Below are positions 1 through 5,626 of a DNA stretch of 9,575 bases, in pieces. Under the pieces are notes generated by a model. That model saw nothing but the letters and a program-made list of their open reading frames with translations. It was not told where the DNA came from and did no database searches. The stretch comes from Nitrospirota bacterium (GTDB taxonomy: Bacteria > Nitrospirota > CAKKRA01 > 9FT-COMBO-42-15): positions 1-9,575 of the forward strand of contig JAHFEP010000104.1 of the NCBI GenBank assembly GCA_023248415.1, given 5' to 3'. The number at the start of each line of letters is the position of its first letter. Position 1 is the first letter of the stretch. A program made the translations under genes and the position numbers.

Positions 1-811
1 CAGTCCCTGCCCATGCGCCAAACTGGTATTGAGTAAGACCAAAGGCTGAGCCGATAAATGGAAAGACAAAAAGAAATATCAGACCCCACAAAATTATTGT
101 AACAATTGAATATGCAATCTCTGTATCCCTTGCCTTAACAACAGGGGCAGCAGCAATAGCAGCAGATACACCGCATATACCAACGGCAGAGGCTAATACG
201 CCGGAGAATGAATCTGCCATATCAAGCTTTTTTCCGAGAAATAAAATTAAGCCGACTGAGCCAAAGACAAAGATGGCAATAATCAATAATCCGATTATTC
301 CTATATCAACAACGGCTCCAAGACCAAACCTTAGACCCATAATTATTATCCCTATCTTTAATAGCGGTCTGCCAAGACCTATGCCGAGCATAAGGCTGTC
401 TGGAATACCAACAGTATTTCTCCATAATATCCCAACAACAAGAAGAATAAGGACATAATTCAAGTGATACCGGCTCATCAGATCCGGATCAACTGATTTC
501 AGAAAACCACCCAATAGAATTGCCCCCCATGTAAGAAGGAACATAACAATTAATCCGGGCACATAATCAAACATGCCTATAACAGCAGCGCCTCTTCCTG
601 AAACAGAAACATCTTCACTCTTTCTTGCCTGTATCCGCTCTCTTATACCCTCTGATGAAACCCTACGTTGAATCTTTTCAATACCCTGTCTTTGCCTCTG
701 CACTACAAAGAGATTGCCGCAGTTAGTGCATTTTACCTTTACAAAGTCATGTCTTATCTTACTATCATTTAGATTATACGAGACATTACACCTTGTGCAT
801 TGGATTTTCAT
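1..811 (-). CDS. YeiH/UPF0324-family putative sulfate exporter with N-terminal MJ0042-type zinc ribbon (C-terminus cut by window edge)
   Basis: I translated this by hand from the ATG at 811-809; 270 residues are visible and the frame runs off the left edge. Residues 1-37 form a zinc ribbon with paired cysteines C5/C8 and C28/C31 (CTRC and CTNC), like the MJ0042 finger found at the N-terminus of some bacterial proteins. A charged linker (about 38-75) follows, then hydrophobic membrane segments from about 78. Residues 213-235 (CGVSAA, APVV, E-AY) and 263-270 (QFGAWAGT) match the paralogue at 2395-3963, placing it in the UPF0324 (Cons_hypoth698) family. Members are called putative sulfate exporters mainly from context in sulfonate degraders; the substrate is not proven. 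An AAAAGG ribosome site lies 9 bases before the ATG. It has its own promoter, so it is probably transcribed apart from the gene before it. The zinc ribbon on a transporter is unusual and suggests metal- or redox-linked control (inference). Confidence 0.9.
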   Translation of the reverse strand, partial: MKIQCTRCNVSYNLNDSKIRHDFVKVKCTNCGNLFVVQRQRQGIEKIQRRVSSEGIRERIQARKSEDVSVSGRGAAVIGMFDYVPGLIVMFLLTWGAILLGGFLKSVDPDLMSRYHLNYVLILLVVGILWRNTVGIPDSLMLGIGLGRPLLKIGIIIMGLRFGLGAVVDIGIIGLLIIAIFVFGSVGLILFLGKKLDMADSFSGVLASAVGICGVSAAIAAAPVVKARDTEIAYSIVTIILWGLIFLFVFPFIGSAFGLTQYQFGAWAGT

Positions 812-845
812 TCTTTAGCGCCTTTTAACGTTTTTTATTTAATTT

Positions 846-907
846 ATCAGGTATTTACCTGTGGTTGCGAGGTTTTAATCAATATTTGTTATAGTTAATT
901 ACCTGAT
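846..907 (-). promoter_or_regulatory. Inverted repeats in the leader of the zinc-ribbon exporter gene (operator or RNA switch candidate)
   Basis: A 14-base palindrome, CAGGTA-TT-TACCTG, lies at 848-861. A third half-site, TACCTGAT at 900-907, is the exact reverse complement of ATCAGGTA at 846-853. All lie just downstream of the predicted promoter (918-946), inside the expected leader. As DNA they could be binding sites for a dimeric regulator. As RNA, the arm at 846-853 could pair either locally (with 856-861) or with 900-907, giving two exclusive hairpins. Neither hairpin covers the ribosome site at 821-826. The function is inference. Confidence 0.4.
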
Positions 908-917
908 TTTATTGTTA

Positions 918-946
918 AAGATAACAAGGAAGGCCTTTTTTGTCAA
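918..946 (-). promoter_or_regulatory. Sigma-70-type promoter for the zinc-ribbon exporter gene
   Basis: Read on the minus strand, a perfect -35 TTGACA (946-941) is followed by 17 bases and a -10 TATCTT (923-918, 4 of 6 consensus). The start of transcription would fall near 911, giving a leader of about 100 bases before the ATG at 811. It lies between the stop of the gene at 975 and the exporter. Confidence 0.6.
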
Positions 947-974
947 GGAGAAACCCTAAAAAAATCTATTTTTA

Positions 975-1577
975 CTATCTGAAAATAAACCTGTAACCTG
1001 CTAAGATTGCTAAAATAAACAGGGTTTCAATGACTGTTAGAATCAATATGAGCTTTGCCACCCTTCGTCCGAACGGGCTCATCTCAAGCCAGATTTTTTC
1101 TTTATAAAACAATTTTATTTCATTCAAGAGAGTCTTTTTTTCTAACAGCTTGAGATATGACCTTATCTGGCTTAGCCAATAGGGAATAGTCCTGTCTATA
1201 ATCTCTGAAGTCTTCTCTTTATCTGAAATCTTTGACAGGTCAAAGCTATCCTCTGCAGCTATCTTTATACCTTTACCAGCAGCCTGTATATCAAAGGTGG
1301 TTATTGTCTTCATACCGCTGTTACTGTCATATTCAATAGAAATCTTCTTATCAGCATTGTATCTTGTTACCCTTATAACCTGCTTCTCTTCAAATTTATT
1401 TGCCTCATTTCTAAGAAGCATTTCATAAGTATCTGCGCTAATCTCTTTAAAATTTTTTATCTCATAATACGGATTAAGCCTAAACAGCCTTCTTATATCC
1501 TTTAGAATATTATAGGCGGTATCAGCATCAATATAAATCTCATCTGTTATGGCTTTTAATTTATCGTTATTGCTCAT
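975..1577 (-). CDS. SRPBCC/START-like protein with C-terminal membrane anchor
   Basis: 200 residues. The first ~150 read like an SRPBCC (polyketide cyclase/START-like) fold: a short strand (EIYIDADTAYNIL, about 13-25), a helix and LNPYYE motif around 30-39, then alternating strands (TYEMLLRN, KQVIRVTRY, KKISIEYDS, KTITTFDI) and a long helix at about 123-148. This fold often holds a small hydrophobic ligand, but no ligand can be read from the sequence. A single membrane helix at about 172-196 sits right at the end with a very short basic tail, so it should be tail-anchored with the domain in the cytoplasm. Its ATG overlaps the stop of the universal stress gene as ATGA, and no Shine-Dalgarno is obvious, so translation is probably coupled. 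The family call rests on pattern only and is moderate. Confidence 0.75.
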   Translation of the reverse strand: MSNNDKLKAITDEIYIDADTAYNILKDIRRLFRLNPYYEIKNFKEISADTYEMLLRNEANKFEEKQVIRVTRYNADKKISIEYDSNSGMKTITTFDIQAAGKGIKIAAEDSFDLSKISDKEKTSEIIDRTIPYWLSQIRSYLKLLEKKTLLNEIKLFYKEKIWLEMSPFGRRVAKLILILTVIETLFILAILAGYRFIFR

Positions 1578-2023
1578 TTTGCAATAAGAACAGGACAGGA
1601 AATCTCCTGAAGAAATTTTTGATACGGAATTCTGTATTTATAAACCTTTGAACGTTTTTGCGGCGCACCGATTACAATAATATCCGGCTTGATCTTCTTA
1701 GACTGCTCAATTATGGCATCATAAGGTTCAGACACCACCTTTATTATATCTGCCTTTACACCTGCCTTTTTAGCCTTCTTCTGAAAATTCTCTATAATTA
1801 TTTTGGCGTCATTCCCAAGCTCTTCTTCCATGTGCCTTGCAAACCTCATCCTTGTATTGGAACGATTCAGCCAGTCAATGCCTGGCATTGTTGCCCAGCT
1901 TGCGTGTGTGATATACAAAACTGAGAGTTTGGCCTTATTCTCTTTTGCAAGTCTTAAAGCAACATCCTCTGCCTTCTGTGCGCCATCTGAGCCATGTGTT
2001 GCAAGTAATATTTTTTTGAACAT
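1574..2023 (-). CDS. Universal stress protein (UspA family), degenerate nucleotide-binding motif
   Basis: 149 residues, the usual single-domain Usp length. The N-terminus KKILLATHGSDGAQKA and the C-terminus IKPDIIVIGAP...SCPVLIAK are the first and last strands of the Usp fold. The ATP-binding type of Usp has an Asp in the first loop and a G-x2-G-x9-G-(S/T) motif near the end. Here the Asp position is H10 and only G119 of the glycines remains (followed by APQKRS), so this is probably a non-ATP-binding, UspA-like member (inference). It is first in a coupled pair with the membrane-anchored protein at 975-1577. An AAGG ribosome site lies about 8 bases before the ATG. Its 5' end lies only about 20 bases beyond a strong terminator, and I see no separate promoter in that gap, so expression may depend on read-through. 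Confidence 0.92.
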   Translation of the reverse strand: MFKKILLATHGSDGAQKAEDVALRLAKENKAKLSVLYITHASWATMPGIDWLNRSNTRMRFARHMEEELGNDAKIIIENFQKKAKKAGVKADIIKVVSEPYDAIIEQSKKIKPDIIVIGAPQKRSKVYKYRIPYQKFLQEISCPVLIAK

Positions 2024-2045
2024 TTTACACCTTTTTAATTTAGAT

Positions 2046-2094
2046 AAAAAAAGCTACCGCCTGCATTAAAATTTATAATACAGGCAGTAGCTTT
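2046..2094 (-). terminator. Rho-independent terminator after the YeiH/49-residue operon
   Basis: The arms at 2050-2063 and 2081-2094 (AAAGCTACYGCCTG type) pair over 14 bases with one G-U-compatible mismatch, around a 17-base AT-rich loop. On the minus strand the second arm runs into an uninterrupted T run (2052-2046). This is an intrinsic terminator for leftward transcription from the 49-residue gene. It lies close before the stress-protein gene, so it may act as an attenuator for it. Confidence 0.85.
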
Positions 2095-2154
2095 CCGATT
2101 CTTTACACCAGAACAACTCTTATGCTATCTTGCTGTCCTGCTACCTTGCTATTA

Positions 2155-2304
2155 TTACGGAGCTACCACAATCATAATAATTATAGCAACGGCAAAGGCA
2201 AATATCATTGATGTTATATCCTCATTCCTTTCAGCCGAAAACACTGAAAGCGCCCTTTCCTCCATCTCCTTTATTTCTGCCTTACTTGCTGCCTTTTCTG
2301 CCAT
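2155..2304 (-). CDS. 49-residue single-TM membrane protein, unrecognised
   Basis: The ATG at 2304 is preceded by a strong GGAGG six to seven bases away and the frame ends at TAA 2157-2155. The protein has a charged, helical N-terminal half (MAEKAASKAEIKEMEERA, residues 1-18) and one membrane helix at about 31-48 ending in VVAP. I do not recognise a family. It lies 90 bases downstream of the 522-residue exporter on the same strand and before the terminator at 2046-2094, so it is very probably co-transcribed and may be a small partner subunit (inference). The N-terminus MAEK also begins the exporter, which may be coincidence. The good ribosome site, operon position and clean soluble-plus-TM design argue that it is real. 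Confidence 0.72.
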   Translation of the reverse strand: MAEKAASKAEIKEMEERALSVFSAERNEDITSMIFAFAVAIIIMIVVAP

Positions 2305-2351
2305 AATAAACCTCCATTCTTAAATGTTAAACAGGTTGATTGGTTTATTGT

Positions 2352-2385
2352 GTTGACTTAGTCAACCTATCAACTTAGTTAACCT
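2352..2385 (-). repeat. Tandem 17-bp imperfect repeat, each unit dyad-symmetric
   Basis: Two contiguous 17-base units (2352-2368 and 2369-2385) match at 13 of 17 positions. The first holds a perfect dyad, GTTGACT-T-AGTCAAC (2352-2366); the second is an imperfect version. They occupy the gap between the exporter stop and the 49-residue gene. They could be regulator-binding sites or an mRNA hairpin setting the ratio of the two proteins. There is no T run, so they are not an intrinsic terminator. Confidence 0.6.
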
Positions 2386-2394
2386 GATTACCTT

Positions 2395-3963
2395 CTATAT
2401 CTTGTCGCTAATCAGCCAGAGCACTGCAAAGAATGAAAGACTTGCCTTTGCAATACCAGCAATGATACCTATGACCAGCGGCATCCCGCCTGCCTGCCTT
2501 AAGGATGATATTGTAATCTGCATGCCAAGGCCAACCAAGCCGTATGCAAAGAACCATATCATAAAGTCTCTCAAAACCTCTAAGACATTATTCTTTCTTT
2601 CTACCTTATGGATTGCTATATTAACTGGCGCCTTACTGTCTGTAATGTCCTTTGCTACCTTCCTCCCTGTTAAGTCTTTTAAAACACTCAACTGCTTCTT
2701 ATCAGTTACCTGTTTGTTCTGAACAAGCGTCTGTAAGGCTGCCTTTTCTTTTTCTTCAAGCTTTGTATTTGTTGCAATTACTGCCTCAATCTTTTTAATA
2801 TCCTCTTCCTTTAACTGATTCTTCTCATTTGCCTCAAAATTAGTTATGCTCTTTGGCCCAAATACATGCATGGATGATGCTGCAAACATTAATATGAAGC
2901 CGAGCACGAAGATTGGAAATTTGTCAACTATGACCTTGCCAACAGACTCCTTCTTTGAACCTGCCTCTTCACCCTCGCCAGCGCCGTACCATACTGCAAG
3001 AAGGATAACAATGAATGGAAGGAAGAGTATCCTTGTGATATTGAATATCTCGCCGACCTTAAGTGTGTCAATGCTGCCAGGGGCATCATAGGCAAGCGAT
3101 GCTGCTGCGACCTGTGCAGAGTTTAATATGCCTGTTCCTGCCCATGCGCCGAACTGTGTTGGCGTCATACCAACTGCCTTGCCAACGGTTGGGAATATGA
3201 ACATGCAAACAATACCAAAGGTCAGGATTGTTCCAATAGTATATGCAAGCTCTGAGGACTTTGCACGAACAACAGGCGCTGATGCAACTGCTGCAGAAAC
3301 ACCGCATACGCCTACCCCTGTTGCCAAGACGCCTGTCATTGACTTTGGCGTATTAAATATCTTGCCGAGGATTAGCACTAATATGACGGTACCCATAACA
3401 AAAAAGGCTATCATTACAAGGCTTATCTGCCCGAGCTTTGCCAGCTCGCCAATGCTGTACATTGCACCTAAGGTAATGACACCCATTTTTAAGACAAATC
3501 TTGATGTCTTTATACCGCTTGATGCCCATTTAGGCACACCCATAGTATTAGTAATTATCATACCAAGGATAATACCCAAAAAGACATAGTTCAGGTTAAG
3601 CACATGATATATATCAAATCCAAGTGTGGGTTTTAATTGCACTCCCCAGAGATTGAACAACGGGTCTGCATACCAGCGGATAAACATTGAAAGGCCTATT
3701 AAGTACATAACCCCTGGCATTGGTTCTAAGACAAGTTTGTCAAGATTGGTCTTTTGAGGTTCCCTTACTGAATCAATAACGCCGATTAGAAGGGCAAGTC
3801 CGCCGAAGATTATTGCCAGATAGAACTGCTGATCTGCCGCTTTCGTGGTTTTTAAAAAAGCCATCGCACCATGGAAAACACCTGCCTTAAGCAGTACAGC
3901 GTATGCTATCATTATAACGCCTGTTACCAAGGATGCTATTCCAAAACCCTTTTTCTCTGCCAT
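2395..3963 (-). CDS. YeiH/UPF0324-family putative sulfate exporter, long form with soluble insert
   Basis: 522 residues, clearly longer than the ~340 usual for the family. Hydrophobic segments run from about 10-30 and 48-63 (an N-terminal addition), then about 82-97, 122-140, 155-175, 180-200, 205-232, 240-262, 270-292, 307-325, 348-368, 462-485 and 494-518. The family core is seen in GVCGVSAAVASAPVV (218-232) and QFGAWAGTGILNSAQVAAA (270-288). Residues 371-459 form a hydrophilic, Lys/Glu-rich, helix-prone insert between the last membrane segments. The role is probably export of sulfate, sulfite or a related anion, inferred from family naming rather than shown. GGGAGG lies just upstream of the ATG. 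The promoter is at 4325-4353, with a 26-residue ORF before it and the 49-residue ORF after it. It is a paralogue of the protein at 1-811, but lacks the zinc ribbon. Confidence 0.93.
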   Translation of the reverse strand: MAEKKGFGIASLVTGVIMIAYAVLLKAGVFHGAMAFLKTTKAADQQFYLAIIFGGLALLIGVIDSVREPQKTNLDKLVLEPMPGVMYLIGLSMFIRWYADPLFNLWGVQLKPTLGFDIYHVLNLNYVFLGIILGMIITNTMGVPKWASSGIKTSRFVLKMGVITLGAMYSIGELAKLGQISLVMIAFFVMGTVILVLILGKIFNTPKSMTGVLATGVGVCGVSAAVASAPVVRAKSSELAYTIGTILTFGIVCMFIFPTVGKAVGMTPTQFGAWAGTGILNSAQVAAASLAYDAPGSIDTLKVGEIFNITRILFLPFIVILLAVWYGAGEGEEAGSKKESVGKVIVDKFPIFVLGFILMFAASSMHVFGPKSITNFEANEKNQLKEEDIKKIEAVIATNTKLEEKEKAALQTLVQNKQVTDKKQLSVLKDLTGRKVAKDITDSKAPVNIAIHKVERKNNVLEVLRDFMIWFFAYGLVGLGMQITISSLRQAGGMPLVIGIIAGIAKASLSFFAVLWLISDKI

Positions 3964-4204
3964 AATTACCTCCCTCTCTGATTAAGTATCCATCAAATAT
4001 AATCTCTCCATTACCTTACAAACATAACTTCTTTGAAACTAACTGACACTACCTGGCAGGAACAGTTATTCTCATCTAAACAGACCTTAGATTGATTACC
4101 ATCCCCCCTTTCCCCGAGAAAATATTTTAATATACCCTCCCTGCATCACCCCCTTTGGCTCTTTATTATTTGAGTATACTTTGGAATGGCGATAATAATA
4201 ATTT
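3964..4204 (-). other. Long untranslated spacer with G-rich tract upstream of the exporter
   Basis: This 241-base spacer holds no convincing gene or promoter. On the minus strand it carries G runs of 5, 3, 3, 4 and 6 (at 4153-4149, 4141-4139, 4137-4135, 4115-4112 and 4108-4103), spaced by 7, 1, 19 and 3 bases. This could allow a quadruplex with one long loop in the mRNA. The long leader suggests post-transcriptional control, but no known riboswitch was recognised. Confidence 0.35.
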
Positions 4205-4285
4205 TTATGAAATGAATTTAAGCAGGTAGCTTGCGCCTAAAGCAATTGCAAGAAAAATGACTGCTACTATTAACATCTGTTTCAT
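4205..4285 (-). CDS. 26-residue hydrophobic membrane peptide, unrecognised
   Basis: The ATG at 4285 follows AAGGAGG with 7 bases of spacing, the best ribosome site in the window. The frame ends in TAA at 4207-4205. The peptide is one predicted membrane helix, about residues 4-22 (MLIVAVIFLAIALGASYLL), with a Lys near each end. It is the first ORF behind the promoter at 4325-4353 and lies 241 bases ahead of the exporter. It may be a small transporter-associated subunit, a small stress-type membrane peptide or a leader peptide; the sequence does not decide. Its size means it could be chance, but the promoter, ribosome site and helix together favour a translated gene. Confidence 0.6.
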   Translation of the reverse strand: MKQMLIVAVIFLAIALGASYLLKFIS

Positions 4286-4324
4286 GCCCCACCCTCCTTA
4301 TCTTACTTATCTTAGAATTGCTAT

Positions 4325-4353
4325 TTTATATACCTCTTTAACTCCCTTGTCAA
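4325..4353 (-). promoter_or_regulatory. Sigma-70-type promoter for the 26-residue ORF / exporter operon
   Basis: On the minus strand, a perfect -35 TTGACA (4353-4348) is followed by a 17-base spacer and -10 TATAAA (4330-4325, 5 of 6). AT-rich sequence upstream (to about 4428) could act as an UP element. Transcription would begin near 4318, about 33 bases before the 26-residue ORF. Confidence 0.72.
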
Positions 4354-4428
4354 GCAAAAAGGATTAATATAAGTATTTGTAATGTTTATATAAATATATA
4401 TTATCTTATATAATTTTATCAATTTTTT

Positions 4429-5352
4429 TTATTGTGGGTAATAACTTAACCTGAAACGAATACCCTTAAATAGTGAACTGATAAAAGACGGGAGGGCTTC
4501 ATTCAACGCACCCTTTTTTGGCTTGACCTTTTTATACCTTAATAATGCCCTTTTCATCTCTAAAACTCTCTTATATCTTTCAGATGGCTCTCTTTCAATA
4601 GCCTTTAATATAACACTCTGAAGGCTAAGAGGCAGCTTTGGGTTATATATCCGCAGGGGCATAGGGTCGCAGTATATATGTCTCTTCATGGCAAGAAAAG
4701 AGTGCAGGCCTCCCTTAAATGGAAGCCTTCCTGTTAGCATTTCGTATATAATAATGCCAAAGGAATATATATCACTGCTTATTCCGCCTGCATAGCCGAT
4801 TGCCTGTTCTGGAGAGATATACGCTGGGGTTCCAGAGGGAAGGCTCTTTAAGAGCTTATCCTTTTTATTAATATATTCAGCTAATCCAAAATCAATAATC
4901 TTAACTACCCCTTTCTTAGAAATAATTATATTTTCTGGTTTCAAATCAAGGTGAACAATCCCCTTTTTATGGAGATAATGGAGGGCATCGCATATTTGAA
5001 CAGCTATATTTATTGCCTTCTTTTCATTAATAATCCCTTCTTTCCTTAGAATATCCCTCAAATCCCTTCCATCTATATATTCCATTGCTATATAAATCCT
5101 GCTCTTTGAAGGGATATTATATATTCTAATAATATTTTTGTGTGAGACCTTCTTACCGAATTCCTCCTCCTTTTTATAGGCATCAAATACCCGAGCATCT
5201 GCGCCAAAATCAGTATATGGAAACTTCAAGGCAGCGAACATCTTCTTTTTTATATCCCTTGCCTTAAAAATAACACCCATACCGCCCTTATGTATTAATC
5301 CAATAATCTTATAACCATCAACCACATCCCCAATCCTGACTCCAACATCCAT
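4429..5352 (-). CDS. Soluble Ser/Thr protein kinase (PknB-like, non-RD type)
   Basis: 307 residues, essentially a kinase domain only. Visible motifs are a glycine-rich loop KGGMGV (22-27), ATP lysine K43 in AALKF, candidate helix-C glutamates at 62-64, catalytic loop HLDLKPEN (134-141, D136 and N141), DFG (154-156), activation segment GTPAYISPEQ (174-183) and DIYSFG (194-199). Two positions depart from the usual pattern. The Arg of HRD is Leu (L135), which places it with non-RD kinases, often not controlled by activation-loop phosphorylation. The first Gly of GxGxxG is H21. There is no membrane helix and no PASTA or other sensor domain; a basic tail of about 38 residues follows the domain. 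AGGAGG lies just before the ATG. The kinase is divergent from the PhnD-like gene, so both may share control. Its substrates are unknown. Confidence 0.95.
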   Translation of the reverse strand: MDVGVRIGDVVDGYKIIGLIHKGGMGVIFKARDIKKKMFAALKFPYTDFGADARVFDAYKKEEEFGKKVSHKNIIRIYNIPSKSRIYIAMEYIDGRDLRDILRKEGIINEKKAINIAVQICDALHYLHKKGIVHLDLKPENIIISKKGVVKIIDFGLAEYINKKDKLLKSLPSGTPAYISPEQAIGYAGGISSDIYSFGIIIYEMLTGRLPFKGGLHSFLAMKRHIYCDPMPLRIYNPKLPLSLQSVILKAIEREPSERYKRVLEMKRALLRYKKVKPKKGALNEALPSFISSLFKGIRFRLSYYPQ

Positions 5353-5411
5353 ATCGCCCTCCTGAAAGAAATATTATGGATATCTCGCTTGTTTTTCCAT
5401 CTAAGTTATTA

Positions 5412-5441
5412 AGTATAGCTCTTGCCACAAATACCTGTCAA
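5412..5441 (-). promoter_or_regulatory. Sigma-70-type promoter for the kinase gene
   Basis: On the minus strand, a perfect -35 TTGACA (5441-5436) is followed by an 18-base spacer and -10 TATACT (5417-5412, 5 of 6). Transcription would begin about 55 bases before the ATG at 5352. A CAGGTATTT half-site (5437-5429) overlaps the -35. Confidence 0.65.
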
Positions 5442-5536
5442 TCTATATATCAAAATAAAAAAAATAATCTTTTATATTTTTAGTAATTATTTCAATAAGT
5501 TAGACATAAAAGAGATTCCACATGCCATAATCAAAC

Positions 5537-5564
5537 TTGACAGATGAAATAAACCTGATAAATT
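5537..5564 (+). promoter_or_regulatory. Candidate promoter for the PhnD-like gene
   Basis: TTGACA (5537-5542), a 16-base spacer and TAAATT (5559-5564, 4 of 6 consensus). The short spacer and weaker -10 make this less certain than the minus-strand promoters. The TTG of this -35 also opens a longer reading frame, which argues against using that TTG as the start codon. Confidence 0.45.
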
Positions 5565-5626
5565 TATTAAATATAAAAAGAGAAGGGCTTCTTAAACAAA
5601 TGTATATAAAAAAACAGGGGGTTGCT

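Noticed and set aside
273..458. Plus-strand open frame of 61 residues
   Set aside because: Lies antisense within the zinc-ribbon exporter, is low-complexity Ile/Pro-rich and has no ribosome site.
2066..2080. TATTATAAA-like -10 inside the terminator loop as a promoter for the stress-protein gene
   Set aside because: No acceptable -35 lies about 17 bases upstream, and the AT-rich loop alone explains the match.
3128..3589. Plus-strand open frame of 153 residues
   Set aside because: Antisense to the conserved core of the 522-residue exporter, with no family features; a shadow of the real gene.
3964..4204. Very short ATG frames in the spacer ahead of the long exporter
   Set aside because: They code for fewer than 15 residues and lack a convincing ribosome site at proper spacing.
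5537..5626. Extended TTG start for the PhnD-like protein
   Set aside because: The TTG lies inside a probable -35 box and the extra 30 residues precede a normal signal peptide; the ATG at 5627 has a GGGGG ribosome site.
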